Below, piece by piece: positions 38,211 through 47,923 of a stretch of DNA of 64,000 bases. The notes under the pieces are model-generated. The model saw nothing but the letters and a program-made list of their open reading frames with translations. It searched no databases and had not been told where the DNA came from. The DNA lies in contig NC_019682.1 in assembly GCF_000316575.1 (NCBI RefSeq), positions 4,834,001 to 4,898,000 on the forward strand. The letters run 5' to 3'. How positions within the stretch are numbered: the first letter of the stretch is position 1; every line of letters begins with the position of its first letter. The translations under genes were made by a program, and so were the position numbers. The stretch is from Calothrix sp. PCC 7507 (GTDB taxonomy: Bacteria > Cyanobacteriota > Cyanobacteriia > Cyanobacteriales > Nostocaceae).

Positions 38211-38345
38211 AATAGCCCCACGCCTTGTAACAATCCGTCCATCCTATAATACCGAAGGCTCTAAACGGCAAGTCACTTATAGATTCATTAAAAAATTCAT
38301 GGGGCATGGGCATGGGACAATAATCCTTGACTCTTGACCGTGCCG

Positions 38346-38510
38346 ATTTTAGATTTTTTTGGTTCATGCCTCAACGCCACTTACTTTATGCCGACGGCAG
38401 TTCCTCTTTGGGGAAACCACCAAGACCGGACTGCCTTGGAAACCCGTCCACCTTAGTGGCTCCCCCTTGGGGGTGAAACAAATCCAAAATCCAAAATTCG
38501 TTGACTCTTG
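38346..38510. repeat. Repeat family R5, copy 2 of 2
   Basis: TTTTAGATTTTTTTGGTTCA...CGCCACTTACTTTATG...GGGGAAACCACCAAGACCGG...CAAATCCAAAATCCAAAATT. It has the same part order as the copy at 33.45 kb. Confidence 0.5.
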
Positions 38511-38544
38511 ACAAAATTAAAACAAAGGTTTGGCAAAGGTGCAA

Positions 38545-39465
38545 ATGAAAATAGCAGTTACTGGAGCGACAGGATTTGTCGGTAGTCGTTTAGTAGCACG
38601 ACTCCACAAGGAAGGTCATAGAGTATTGGTGCTAACCCGAAACATTAACTCGGCGCAAAAAGTTTTTCCCGCAGAAGCTTTCCCAAATGTAGAAATTGTT
38701 GCCTATACGCCAACTGTATCTGATTCTTGGCAAAGTGCGATCGCTCTTTGTGATGGCGTAGTTAATTTAGCAGGAGAACCTATCGCTGAGGAACGTTGGA
38801 CACCAGCACACAAAGAGGAAATACTCAATAGCCGTAAGCTAAGTACACAAAAATTGGTTGAAGCCATAGCCAATGCCAACCCTAAGCCTAGTGTATTAAT
38901 CAACGCTTCGGCTATTGGCTATTACGGTACTAGTGAAACTGCAACCTTTGACGAAACCAGCTCTGCTGGAAATGATTTTCTGTCCCAAGTTTGCCAAGTT
39001 TGGGAAGCTGAAGCGACAAAGGTAAAAGATGCTGGTGTCAGATTGGTAATTCTGCGTTTGGGCATTATCCTGGGCATGGGTGGAGCTTTGAGTAAAATGA
39101 TTACTCCTTTTAAACTCTTTGCCGGAGGCCCCATTGGCAGTGGTCGCCAATGGTTTTCTTGGATTCACCTAGATGACCTAGTTGACCTGATTTTACAAGC
39201 ATTAACCAAGCCGGAAATAGAAGGTGTATATAATGCCACCGCCCCTAATCCCGTCCGCATGGCAGATTTGTCCCAAACAATGGGGCAAGTTATGAATCGT
39301 CCTTCTTGGTTGCCTGTCCCCGCTTTTGCCCTTGAAGCCCTGTTAGGAGATGGGGCAAAAGTAGTGTTAGAAGGTCAAAAAGTAATCCCCAAACGCGTTT
39401 TGGAGTCAGGCTTTGAGTACCAATATCCTCAGTTGCAATTGGCACTCGAGCAGATTTTGAAATAG
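38545..39465 (+). CDS. TIGR01777 family NAD-dependent epimerase/dehydratase
   Basis: 306 residues from MKIAVTGATGFVGSRL; I chose the ATG after AAAGGTGCAA rather than the upstream TTG. It has a Rossmann motif TGATGFVG, the family-typical GDGVVNLAGEPIAEERWTP-like region (CDGVVNLAGEPIAEERW), INASAIGYYGT with the catalytic Tyr, and WFSWIHLDDL. Family members (YfcH, SulA-like) are conserved extended SDRs of unclear substrate. The full length is typical. Confidence 0.85.
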   Translation: MKIAVTGATGFVGSRLVARLHKEGHRVLVLTRNINSAQKVFPAEAFPNVEIVAYTPTVSDSWQSAIALCDGVVNLAGEPIAEERWTPAHKEEILNSRKLSTQKLVEAIANANPKPSVLINASAIGYYGTSETATFDETSSAGNDFLSQVCQVWEAEATKVKDAGVRLVILRLGIILGMGGALSKMITPFKLFAGGPIGSGRQWFSWIHLDDLVDLILQALTKPEIEGVYNATAPNPVRMADLSQTMGQVMNRPSWLPVPAFALEALLGDGAKVVLEGQKVIPKRVLESGFEYQYPQLQLALEQILK

Positions 39466-39518
39466 GCAGGGGGCAGGGGGCAGGGAGATGACAATAATTC
39501 TTTCCTATTGCCTATTGC

Positions 39519-39773
39519 CTATTGCCTATTCCCCATTTTCTCAAATTTCCGCGAAATCCAACTGATTAGACCGCTGAGAAGGGCACCTCCCATAAGGATA
39601 CCAATGGCTGGGTTAAACAAGGGTATCCACAGTTGATGCCATAAGTCAAGACCCAAATTGACTCCAGAGGCATCGCCAAGGGCAGCGATCGCTAACCACC
39701 CAAAGCCAAATAAAACTAGAAACACATCGGCGACTAAAACGAAGTTTAGCCAGCTTAATAACTTATCTTTCAT
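39519..39773 (-). CDS. Small membrane protein
   Basis: 84 residues from MKDKLLSWLN. Two hydrophobic helices: about residues 9-30 (FVLVADVFLVLFGFGWLAIA) and 53-73 (NPAIGILMGGALLSGLISWI). I chose this ATG rather than the codon 12 residues upstream, because the upstream part is repeat-derived (MPIPHSPFPN). The end also runs into a CCTATTGCC repeat. The function is unknown, but the two-helix profile suggests a real gene. Confidence 0.55.
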   Translation of the reverse strand: MKDKLLSWLNFVLVADVFLVLFGFGWLAIAALGDASGVNLGLDLWHQLWIPLFNPAIGILMGGALLSGLISWISRKFEKMGNRQ

Positions 39774-39817
39774 ATAGAGATTAGGAAATGGGGAATGGGG
39801 AATAGGCAATAGGGATT

Positions 39818-39912
39818 AGTACAGCAGAGCGTAAATCAACCACCCATGACAAAGCACTTAAAGGCTTACTGTACAATTTTTTTCACTTCCTACTTCATAC
39901 TTCAGCCTTGTT
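39818..39912. mobile_element. Possible MITE with IS630-like ends
   Basis: It starts TAGTACAGCAGAGCG and ends CCTTGTTGTACTA, flanked by TA, similar in design to the ends of the IS630 element at 10.8-12.1 kb (TAGTACAGGACGG...). The similarity is limited to about 12 bases per end. Confidence 0.35.
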
Positions 39913-39922
39913 GTACTAGCCC

Positions 39923-40345
39923 CTACTCTTCAAACAACCAGCCTTTAATTTTTGCCAAACTGTGCCAATCTGCTTTTCTGTTTAAACCATCTTCGATACT
40001 TTTGAGGATTTCATCCCGCCATTCGGGATTTACAAAAATTAACTGTTGGGCAAAATCAACATGTTCCCGTAAACCTTTTTGACCGGTTTCTAGCATGGCG
40101 ACGGCAAGATTTACCCTAGCTTGTGGGTCTTGAGGATTTAACTTCACTGCCTTCTGTGCGGCTTTATAAGCTAAGTTAGGTTTGCTATCGAGGAGATACA
40201 ACCAAGCTAAACAAGTCCAAGCAGGACTACTTTTAGGAGCGCGATCGCACACTTCTTTAAATACAGGAATTAAATCAGCTGCAGCCTCTCCAGCTTTATA
40301 GCGTTCTAAACCTGTGTCAAACAGGGATTCAACTGTATTAGTCAT
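39923..40345 (-). CDS. TPR-repeat protein
   Basis: 140 residues with two or three TPR units (AWTCLAWLYLLDSKPNLAYK; PQARVNLAVAMLETGQKGLR). The C-terminal helix ends WHSLAKIKGWLFEE. No signal peptide; cytosolic. Placed between a small membrane protein and the iron-sulfur carrier gene, the latter 79 bp upstream, so they may share a transcript. Partner unknown. Confidence 0.75.
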   Translation of the reverse strand: MTNTVESLFDTGLERYKAGEAAADLIPVFKEVCDRAPKSSPAWTCLAWLYLLDSKPNLAYKAAQKAVKLNPQDPQARVNLAVAMLETGQKGLREHVDFAQQLIFVNPEWRDEILKSIEDGLNRKADWHSLAKIKGWLFEE

Positions 40346-40424
40346 TAGTGATTAGTCATTGGTCATTGGTAATTGGTCATTCGTCCTTGGTCATTAGACA
40401 AAGGACAACTGACAAATGACAATA

Positions 40425-40781
40425 TTACACCCCAAATGACTTACCGCAACCACAGGTTTGGCTAGCATTGGGATTGGTGAATTGAAAGCCACCGCCAATC
40501 ATGGCATCGCTATAATCGAGCATTAAACCATAGAGGTACAACAAACTCTTGCGATCGCTCACAATTTTAAACCCGTCGTAGTCAAAAACTTCATCCTGAG
40601 GGGTGATCTTGCTAGTGTCTTCAAAGTCCATCATGTAAGACATCCCAGAACAGCCACCTTGTCGCACTCCTACCCGTAAGCAGAGGTCTTGGCCTTGCCT
40701 GTTCTGGAGGGATTTTACTTGGTGTAATGCAGCTTCGCTCAACAGAATCCCGCGTTGTTGAGGCTGAGTTGCTTGTGTCAT
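40425..40781 (-). CDS. IscA/SufA/ErpA-type iron-sulfur cluster carrier
   Basis: A 118-residue A-type carrier with the three invariant cysteines C44 (QGGCSGMSY), C110 and C112 (TCGCGKSF). It receives an Fe-S cluster from the Suf scaffold and passes it to apoproteins. The length and motifs fit the SufA/IscA family exactly. It lies 22 kb from the suf operon and has no recognisable SufR site upstream. Confidence 0.93.
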   Translation of the reverse strand: MTQATQPQQRGILLSEAALHQVKSLQNRQGQDLCLRVGVRQGGCSGMSYMMDFEDTSKITPQDEVFDYDGFKIVSDRKSLLYLYGLMLDYSDAMIGGGFQFTNPNASQTCGCGKSFGV

Positions 40782-41104
40782 CTGTTTTTTTTAACTCCTT
40801 AAGTGTCTAACAAGTACCCTGTATAGGCTGATTACTGCCTCTGGGTTGCCCTTGGTGTTTTTGTATTCATTCTAGCGACATTGATGTCCTTAATTGCCAA
40901 ATTGTAAAGACTCTGTCAAAAGCAGCTACAGGTTTTTATTCTAGAATTGAGAGACTCGTTATATTTAGAAATTCGGGATTTTTGGAGATCCACCTCAAGA
41001 CAGAGTCGCAGCCACTCTTCAGGTGCAACCAGGAAAATTCTATTTGAGGCTAGCCATTCCTCAAAGTTTACGAACATAGTGCTTTTTTTTGATTAATTTA
41101 TTCT
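40782..41104. promoter_or_regulatory. Divergent promoter region, iscA-like and DUF6930 genes
   Basis: About 320 bp with no gene; the two flanking genes diverge. No defined operator was recognised. Confidence 0.35.
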
Positions 41105-42736
41105 ATGACCAGTTTTAATCGCTCTACCAGTCGTCGGTTGAAGAAATTAACTCAGATTCCTTCTGTATGGGAGGGCGATCGCCGTCCGTTGTCATCATCG
41201 CCAACCCGATCCGAGGACTCAGAGGACAAGGGCGATTGTATTCTTTGGGTGGATGGCTCCCAAGGTGTGGTTCGAGGTATGGACGTAGTCGGCTCGGAAA
41301 CAGGGCCGGAGGCAGTAGTTCGCACTTTAATGCGAGCAATGGAGCATCCCCATAGTCCCGCTAAACCCGCTAGGCCCCAAAGAATTGTCGTGCGAGACCG
41401 CGAGATCCAATTTTACCTGCGCGGGGTTCTCCAAGACTTGGATATTGCCATTGACTACGTACCAGAATTACCTTTAATTGATGAACTGTTTCGCTCTTTT
41501 ACAGAAATCCTTGACAGCCAAATCCCCGACTTACCCCCACAATATGCACAAAGCCTGCGAGATAAAGCATTTGCCATTTGGCAAGCAGCACCTTGGGAAT
41601 TTTTAGAAGAACAACAAATCTTATCCATAGAAATTAATAAGTGGGATATTGGTACACTCTACGCCTCGGTGATGGGAATGCTGGGGATGGAATATGGAAT
41701 TCTGTTATATCGTTCCGAAGATTCCCTCAAGCAGTTTCGCGATGCAGTTTTAAGAAATGAGGAATCACCAGGAAATTTAGAAGAAGCTTTCCTCAAACAA
41801 GATTGCTTGTTTCTGACCTTTGAAAATGCTGACGAAACCGACGAAGATGATGAAGATGAGGGTGATTTAGCGGATCTCCCACTAGGGGAAATTGACCCCA
41901 CCTTTGGGAATATCCACCCCCTAGAAGGACTGCGGTCTGTTTTATATGATGAAGAAGCCCTAATAGTGTTTGTAGCTCTAGAAAGTCTGAGCCGCTTTAT
42001 CCGCGATCATCGTCGCCAACTTTATGGAGATTCCTTCCCCAGTCTCAGCCGCCGCTATCGCATTTCACTTCCTCAATCTGATGAAGCCACTAAATCCGCG
42101 TCTGTGACTGTATCTACAATGCCAGAGTTGGCAGATGAATTAGAGGAAATGGCAGGCGTTGGTGACCAAGATGAGATAATTGGCGCATCTTCCCCAATGT
42201 TCCGTTCCTTGCGAGATGATTTGATCCCAGAAGACTCTTTCCTCAGTCTGGGAGTAGTCCCTTGGGAGATGCTGGAGTATCTCCGAGAGGGAGTCACATA
42301 TCATCAACTTGGAGATATTGGACAAGTGGGTGACGGATTGCCTGTAATCTTAATTCAAACTTCCCGTCCCAAGGCTAAGACTGTCATAGAAAACCTGGAA
42401 GCAGCTGGTGGGCTAAAAGCAATTTGCTTTAATCCCGGTGCTGATCCCTTTGATGGTAATGACTATGATTTAGGTTTATTACAAACTCAAAATGGTGAAT
42501 TGTTCTTATTCGGTGAGTTCTTAGATGATGACCCCGTTCATGTAGAAGCTCGCAAGAAATGGAATCACCGATGTAAAAATACTAGGGGCTATTGTGGTTT
42601 GATTATTGCCAAAGGACTGACAGGATCAGCCAGAGGAAATCCCCAACTGCGCGATATGATGGCTCTTTTTGAGGCGCGATCGCTCTCACCAAAAGATTTA
42701 GGTATTGGTACTCTCCAACTCATTCCGCAGCTTTAA
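41105..42736 (+). CDS. DUF6930-type cyanobacterial protein
   Basis: A 543-residue soluble protein. The N-terminal part (ILWVDGSQGVVRGMDVVG; RPQRIVVRDREIQFYLRGVL) resembles DUF6930. Residues of about 240-260 are a highly acidic stretch (ENADETDEDDEDEGDL). The C-terminal third has alpha/beta character (VILIQTSRPKAKTVIENLEA). No enzyme motif recognised. Conserved in cyanobacteria, with no known role. Confidence 0.7.
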   Translation: MTSFNRSTSRRLKKLTQIPSVWEGDRRPLSSSPTRSEDSEDKGDCILWVDGSQGVVRGMDVVGSETGPEAVVRTLMRAMEHPHSPAKPARPQRIVVRDREIQFYLRGVLQDLDIAIDYVPELPLIDELFRSFTEILDSQIPDLPPQYAQSLRDKAFAIWQAAPWEFLEEQQILSIEINKWDIGTLYASVMGMLGMEYGILLYRSEDSLKQFRDAVLRNEESPGNLEEAFLKQDCLFLTFENADETDEDDEDEGDLADLPLGEIDPTFGNIHPLEGLRSVLYDEEALIVFVALESLSRFIRDHRRQLYGDSFPSLSRRYRISLPQSDEATKSASVTVSTMPELADELEEMAGVGDQDEIIGASSPMFRSLRDDLIPEDSFLSLGVVPWEMLEYLREGVTYHQLGDIGQVGDGLPVILIQTSRPKAKTVIENLEAAGGLKAICFNPGADPFDGNDYDLGLLQTQNGELFLFGEFLDDDPVHVEARKKWNHRCKNTRGYCGLIIAKGLTGSARGNPQLRDMMALFEARSLSPKDLGIGTLQLIPQL

Positions 42737-42754
42737 TTTGTATACAGCAGATTT

Positions 42755-42903
42755 CCGGTTACTGAACTACACAGCGGAAGTCTCAGAGCTAGTGCCGCAA
42801 GGCGGAAGTCAAAAGTCAAAAGTCAAAAGTCAAAAGTAATATGGAGTAAGCTTTTTAGCGATTGAGAATGGTCTGCTTATTTCCGCCGCACTGTACTAGG
42901 TAA
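42755..42903. repeat. Repeat-rich segment with an IS630-like end
   Basis: AGTCAAAAGTCAAAAGTCAA is an 8-bp tandem repeat (42.81-42.84 kb). TTATTTCCGCCGCACTGTACTA at its right edge closely resembles the right end of the IS630 element (TTACTTCCGCCGTCTTGTACTA), so this is likely a degraded MITE or a solo end. Confidence 0.5.
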
Positions 42904-43697
42904 GCTAAAACGCTGATTCATTGCACAATCAATCTGACGGTTGAAAGTCAACAGTTAACGCCCTACACGATGAAATATGCAACTTAAATGCTGCAGTCCC
43001 TTTGTGATGTTTATCTCTAGCTGGTAAGTGTATCTGCTCACTGCGATCGCTTTCTTAGTTTATCAAAATTTCATGAAGTATATATATTTTGATTTTTTCC
43101 AGCACTTATCTCACCTATTTCCGAGGGGAAAATATAGCAAAAGCCCCAGGAAATATCTCTGCAAAGTTTGAGCTAGATAAACTTCAGCTAAAGTATGCTG
43201 ATATCTTATATTTTTTTGGTAATTTTTTGCCTTCAGTATTTAATTATTTGGTAATCCTATTTATCAATATTTTAGAATCATCAGGTTTTCTTTGTATTTT
43301 TTTTATAAAAACCTGAGAATGATCTTACCTAGTCTTAGAATAAAGATTACTTAAAGTTTACTAATTATGGCTATAATGAATGAACTCTAAAAATATTGAG
43401 GTGTACAATGATTTTTATACTGCAACACATAAATAGATGATGATTAGATGAAATAAGGTTTTTAGCCATATTTTGTAGTCAACCTGAGAGCTTAAAATCT
43501 AGATTAAAAAAATGTTTGGTGTGAGAATCTACTACAAAATCTATCCAGAAGCTTCTAGTTTACGAATAAGTTAAATAAAGCCCATACCTTAGCTTTTACT
43601 GAATTTATTGTCCTCAAAAGGCTAAAAAATAATCCTCAAAATAATAGAAGCTCTGAGGTATGTTAGTGCAAAAACGTGAAACAACACTGAACTATCC
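42904..43697. other. Gene-poor AT-rich region
   Basis: About 800 bp without a gene. A 75-residue frame near 43.1-43.3 kb lacks a plausible start signal and has skewed composition (Phe/Ile/Asn-rich), so I do not call it. A hairpin TCAGGTTTTC...AAAACCTGA lies at 43.28-43.32 kb. Confidence 0.4.
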
Positions 43698-43850
43698 CTA
43701 GCGATTAAATTTCAGCACCGAGACACCAATCGCATAGTAATTAATTGGAGGGATATAGCAGGTGATACTTTTGAGATAGTTCACAAAGCTAGGGATAAAA
43801 CCAAATAAACGCAGTAAAAGAGTATATGCAGAAAACAGCACATCAGCCAT
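43698..43850 (-). CDS. Possible 50-residue hydrophobic peptide
   Basis: ATG to TAG on the minus strand encodes MADVLFSAYTLLLRL and then FGFIPSFVNYLKSITCYI. It contains one amphipathic/hydrophobic helix, aromatic-rich, and the end is basic (VLKFNR). It is the only credible reading frame in the 1.7-kb gap. No strong ribosome-binding site is visible, and similarity to known families cannot be judged. Confidence 0.3.
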   Translation of the reverse strand: MADVLFSAYTLLLRLFGFIPSFVNYLKSITCYIPPINYYAIGVSVLKFNR

Positions 43851-44420
43851 AACCCTAATTTAGCGGCTTTGTAAGTATACTGTTTCGTGAGATTTCCCTG
43901 ATGCTTACAGAAACAGGTTTACCTCTAGGGCGATCGCTACTTTAAAATAGATTAATCATCGTCTAGATAGGCCACGGTAAAATATCTACAAGGTGGTATT
44001 TAAAAATTCTGATAGTCTATAGCTTAATTGTGAGTCGCCATAGCATCTCTCCTCCCCACAGGTTCGTGTTGAAAAGGGGCTAGCCATCAGCGTAAATACT
44101 TTTGATAAAGAAAATTCAGTAAATCTTGATTTAGTCAACCAGAGAGACTCAAATTCGTTTATAAGGTTTAATTTTCAGGCTTGACTCAAACTCCAGCAGA
44201 GGTAAATTTCGCTAACAATGAGTGTGCGCTATTTTTCCTGTCACAATAGTCACAAATAAATCCTGGTTTTTATATTTTATTGGAAGATGGAGAAACTTTG
44301 AGAAAATGAAAATTTTACGGCTAATGGCATTGCTTGTTTCCTGACACAAACTCTGAGAATCTTATTTTTTTACCTTTTAAGTTTCGATGTCTTTAATGAT
44401 GTTAATATACAGCAACTAAC
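43851..44420. other. Gene-poor region upstream of the RHH gene
   Basis: About 570 bp, no reading frame of note. GTTCGTGTTGAAAAGGGGC at 44.06-44.08 kb and other local motifs were checked for a tRNA T-arm and do not fold into one. Part is presumably promoter for the small RHH gene. Confidence 0.35.
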
Positions 44421-44597
44421 ATGGTAATGACAAATAAAAAGTGGGCCGTTAAACGTATAACAGTCAATCTTGCGGTACAAGAAGCGGAAAAATTGGAACA
44501 ATATTGTCTAAGGACAGGTAGACCTGCAACTGATGTAATTCGAGAACTTATTAGAGGGCTATCCGTCGCCGAGGATACTAAAGAAGCAAGTAAGTAA
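44421..44597 (+). CDS. Ribbon-helix-helix (CopG-like) small protein
   Basis: 58 residues starting MVMTNKKWAVKRITVNL. The beta strand (VKRITVNLAVQ) followed by two helices (EAEKLEQYCLRTGRP, ATDVIRELIRGLS) is the RHH fold of CopG/Arc regulators and antitoxins. No toxin follows, and the next gene 264 bp downstream is zeta-carotene desaturase. It may be a small DNA-binding regulator. Too short to be seen by simple length filters. Confidence 0.65.
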   Translation: MVMTNKKWAVKRITVNLAVQEAEKLEQYCLRTGRPATDVIRELIRGLSVAEDTKEASK

Positions 44598-44860
44598 CTG
44601 GTAATTTTACGGGGTTGCAGACAATCGCTTTGCTATCCTAAAAATGCCTAGAATACTTGTTTATCAGTCTTCAATACAGATAATTTCTGCCATGATTACA
44701 GATAAAACATTCTGTTTGTTTAGGTAACAAAAAAAGCTTGAGCAGACACCAGAGGGTATGACACTGGAGTACTCCAATATACTGCTGGAATAAATATGAG
44801 TAGCAAATTCCGCCACCAACCCAGTTACAATCTGTAAAGAAACTGAAAAGGAACGACGGA

Positions 44861-46300
44861 ATGCGAGTTGCAATCGTAGGTGCGGGACTGGCGGGGCTAG
44901 CAACTGCCGTAGATTTAGCTGATGCTGGCTGTGAAGTCCAGATTTTTGAGTCTCGCCCGTTTGTTGGTGGTAAGGTCAGTAGTTGGGTGGATGGTGATGG
45001 CAACCACGTGGAAATGGGGTTGCATGTATTTTTTGGGTGCTACTACCAACTGTTTGACTTGATGAAGAAAGTGGGGGCGTTAGAAAATTTACGCCTCAAA
45101 GAACATAAGCACACCTTTATCAATAAAGGTGGACGTACTGGTGCGCTAGATTTTCGCTTCTTCACAGGCGCACCTTTGAATGGATTAAAAGCATTTTTCA
45201 CAACTTCCCAACTTTCGTTGCTGGATAAATTGCAAAATGCGATCGCCTTAGGAACAAGTCCCATAGTTCGCGGCTTGGTGGATTTCGACGGCGCAATGCA
45301 AAACATCCGCAACCTAGATAAGATTAGTTTTGCTGACTGGTTTCGCCGTCATGGAGGTAGTGAAGGTAGCATCAAACGCATGTGGAACCCCATTGCTTAC
45401 GCTTTGGGATTTATTGATTGCGAAAATATTTCTGCCCGTTGCATGTTGACAATATTCCAGTTTTTTGCAGTCAGAACCGAAGCCTCAATATTACGGATGT
45501 TGGAGGGTTCCCCCCATGAGTACCTGCACAAGCCAATTCTGGAATATTTAGAAGCCAGAGGTACGCAAATTCATACTCGCCGCCAAGTGCGGGAAATTCA
45601 GTTTACTGACTCAGGCGAACAAACCCATGTTACTGGCATAGTTGTTGCCCAAGGCGATGCAGTAGAAACCATCACTGCAGATGCTTATGTCTTCGCCTGT
45701 GATGTCCCCGGAATTCAACGTATATTACCCCAGGAATGGCGGAAATGGTCAGAATTTGACAACATCTATAAACTAGATGCAGTACCAGTGGCCACAGTGC
45801 AGCTGAGATTCGATGGTTGGGTGACGGAATTGCAGGATGGGGAACAAAGGAAACAGCTAAATCATGCAGCGGGCATAGATAATTTGCTCTATACTGCCGA
45901 TGCAGACTTTTCTTGTTTTGCTGATTTAGCTTTGACTAGTCCGGCTGATTATTATCGCCAAGGACAGGGATCATTGTTGCAACTAGTTCTGACACCGGGA
46001 GATCCGTTTATTAAACAAAGTAATGAGGCGATCGCCCAACACGTCCTCAAACAAGTCTATGAACTGTTCCCTTCATCACGGGAATTAAAAATGACTTGGT
46101 ATAGTGTGGTGAAACTGGCTCAGTCTCTCTACCGGGAAGGGCCAGGGATGGATGTCTACCGTCCCGACCAAAAAACGCCAGTGTCTAACTTCTTTCTCGC
46201 AGGTAGTTATACACAGCAAGATTACATCGACAGCATGGAGGGTGCGACAATTTCGGGACGGCGTGCAGCAAAAGTGATTTTGTCAAGTGCCAAGAAATAA
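44861..46300 (+). CDS. crtQ: 9,9'-dicis-zeta-carotene desaturase (Zds/CrtQ)
   Basis: 479 residues. The N-terminal FAD motif [20 protein letters not shown] is followed by [18 protein letters not shown], and the C-terminal [20 protein letters not shown] binds FAD again. It is a plant/cyanobacterial-type zeta-carotene desaturase that turns zeta-carotene into lycopene via neurosporene at the membrane. A good AAAGGAACGACGG ribosome-binding site precedes the ATG. The SRPBCC gene follows 34 bp later and is probably co-transcribed. Confidence 0.92.
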   Translation: MRVAIVGAGLAGLATAVDLADAGCEVQIFESRPFVGGKVSSWVDGDGNHVEMGLHVFFGCYYQLFDLMKKVGALENLRLKEHKHTFINKGGRTGALDFRFFTGAPLNGLKAFFTTSQLSLLDKLQNAIALGTSPIVRGLVDFDGAMQNIRNLDKISFADWFRRHGGSEGSIKRMWNPIAYALGFIDCENISARCMLTIFQFFAVRTEASILRMLEGSPHEYLHKPILEYLEARGTQIHTRRQVREIQFTDSGEQTHVTGIVVAQGDAVETITADAYVFACDVPGIQRILPQEWRKWSEFDNIYKLDAVPVATVQLRFDGWVTELQDGEQRKQLNHAAGIDNLLYTADADFSCFADLALTSPADYYRQGQGSLLQLVLTPGDPFIKQSNEAIAQHVLKQVYELFPSSRELKMTWYSVVKLAQSLYREGPGMDVYRPDQKTPVSNFFLAGSYTQQDYIDSMEGATISGRRAAKVILSSAKK

Positions 46301-46334
46301 AGAATTGCAAAGGACACAGAGGTAAAAAAAGAGC

Positions 46335-46790
46335 ATGGCAGACTGGTTAGAGCATACCGTGCAGGTAGAGGTAGAAGCTCCTATAGAATTAGTTTGGAGC
46401 CTCTGGTCTGATTTAGAGCAAATGCCCCGTTGGATGAAGTGGATTGATTCGGTGAAAATCTCGCCAGATAATCCGGAGATATCAATTTGGAAGCTGAGTA
46501 CTGGCAATCTAGAATTTACCTGGAAATCCCGTATTTTGAAACTTATTACCAATCAAATCATCCAATGGGAATCGATTGATGGTTTGCCCAATCAGGGAGC
46601 AATTCGCTTCTACGATCGCCACGGTAGCACTATTGTCAAAATGACTGTATCCTATGCCATCCCTGGTATTATCGGTAAAATCATGGACAATTTGTTTTTG
46701 GGAAAGGTCGTGGAATCTACCCTCCAGGCTAATTTAGAGCGATTTCGAGAATACGCCCTGGATCTTAAATCAAATTCATCTCAACCGTAA
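46335..46790 (+). CDS. SRPBCC (START-like) family protein
   Basis: 151 residues with the START-like pattern: VEVEAPIELVWSLWSDLEQM at the N-terminus, then WMKWIDSVKISPDN, and a long C-terminal helix. The family binds lipids or other hydrophobic ligands (polyketide cyclase/oligoketide cyclase type). Immediate linkage to crtQ suggests a role with carotenoids, an inference from position. It converges with the next TPR gene with 1 bp between. Confidence 0.8.
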   Translation: MADWLEHTVQVEVEAPIELVWSLWSDLEQMPRWMKWIDSVKISPDNPEISIWKLSTGNLEFTWKSRILKLITNQIIQWESIDGLPNQGAIRFYDRHGSTIVKMTVSYAIPGIIGKIMDNLFLGKVVESTLQANLERFREYALDLKSNSSQP

Positions 46791-46791
46791 A

Positions 46792-47412
46792 TCAAGACCA
46801 TTCCCGCAGGTTTTTATGTACCCGTGATAAATACCACATATAGTCATCAATTTTGTATTGGTCAGCAGCTTTCACTATATATTCCTGAGCCAAATCAAAA
46901 TTATTCTCGGCTTCGTAATATAAACCTAGATAAAGATGACTATAGAACTTACCTTTTTCCCCATCTGATTGACCAGCAATTAAAACATCATCTGGGGTGC
47001 AATTTCCTGCATATAAATCATAAACAAACTGCATAATTTGCCGGGGGTCATTTTTCACAGTTAATAGAGAATTACGCGCCTCTGCTACACCTGCCAAACG
47101 CGCCATGCAGAGATATCGCCACACTGTTTCTTCTACATCTTGAGCGTTCACTGTTAAATCTATTTCAAACTGTTGCACGCCCTCAGAAAACCTTGCTGCA
47201 TAATAATAGGATAGCCCGCGTTGCCATAGGTAGGGTTTAACACGAGGATCTAGCTTTTCGGCTGTATCAAAATCTTGAATTGACTCATCAATTTTGGCAA
47301 GCTGAAAATAGATCATACCCCGACGAATGTAAGCATTGGGGTTTTGTGGCTGGCTACAGATGGTGTGATTCCAGTGCTGGAGTTGATTTTCTAGGGAGTT
47401 GGCAAAAAACAT
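46792..47412 (-). CDS. TPR-repeat protein
   Basis: A 206-residue TPR protein (AYIRRGMIYFQLAKIDESIQ; YLWQRGLSYYYAARFSEGVQ), with four units. It is similar in layout to cyanobacterial TPR proteins of unknown partner. No signal peptide. The start is preceded directly by the R2 MITE, so its promoter may lie within or beyond that element. Confidence 0.75.
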   Translation of the reverse strand: MFFANSLENQLQHWNHTICSQPQNPNAYIRRGMIYFQLAKIDESIQDFDTAEKLDPRVKPYLWQRGLSYYYAARFSEGVQQFEIDLTVNAQDVEETVWRYLCMARLAGVAEARNSLLTVKNDPRQIMQFVYDLYAGNCTPDDVLIAGQSDGEKGKFYSHLYLGLYYEAENNFDLAQEYIVKAADQYKIDDYMWYLSRVHKNLREWS

Positions 47413-47416
47413 GATT

Positions 47417-47540
47417 AGGACTTACGCATGTGTCACAGTCAAAGAATGGTGCGTGACGCTATAAGTCTTGAGTCTACCTACAGAGTTTTGTCGCAGCGTC
47501 ACACACCCTACAAATATCATGTGCCGGTTGCGTAAGTCCT
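47417..47540. mobile_element. Repeat family R2, copy 2, with outer inverted ends (MITE-like)
   Basis: Outer ends AGGACTTACGCA and TGCGTAAGTCCT are exact inverted repeats 124 bp apart. Inside lies the R2 core GGTGCGTGACGCTATAAG...GCAGCGTCACACACC. It is non-coding. It sits at the 5' end of the TPR gene. Confidence 0.65.
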
Positions 47541-47621
47541 GATAATTTCTCGGTGCTAGGCATTAACTTGCACAATTAGATTTGGGATACTAAATTCTTA
47601 GTGTTGTATTTTCGCTAACCT

Positions 47622-47861
47622 ATGAATAATGCGATCGCATTTCCTTGGCACCAACAAGCCATCATTCTTCACAGCCAACGCCTACTGCAGAGTTTTCAGC
47701 ATTGGATGGGACGTTCTTTGTTAGATGTGAGTGGTTCACCAGAGGAAGTAGCACAGACACTATTTGCAGCACCTTTTGTCTTGGTTTCTCACGGTATAGA
47801 AGCAGATCCTACTCAGATATTTTCATTTGCAGAAAAAGATATAATAGGTATTGATAACTAG
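47622..47861 (+). pseudogene. MEKHLA-domain protein fragment
   Basis: 79 residues (MNNAIAFPWHQQAI...). The stretch LLQSFQHWMGRSLLDVSGSP and LFAAPFVLVSHGIEADP matches the start of the MEKHLA (PAS-like) domain. It then runs out after DPTQIFSF into unrelated residues and a stop, where the family continues for about 80 more residues. It is a 3'-truncated remnant. Confidence 0.55.
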
Positions 47862-47923
47862 CAGAAACAATAATTAATTGGTAATTAAGCCTGAATAAAT
47901 TTAGAGACTTCAAGACAAATATT

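Noticed and set aside
43089-43316. 75-residue frame in the 1.7-kb gap
   Set aside because: Its composition follows AT-rich DNA and it has no start signal or recognisable feature.
44040-44100. tRNA-like GTTCGTG motif
   Set aside because: The surrounding bases do not form acceptor, D or anticodon arms.
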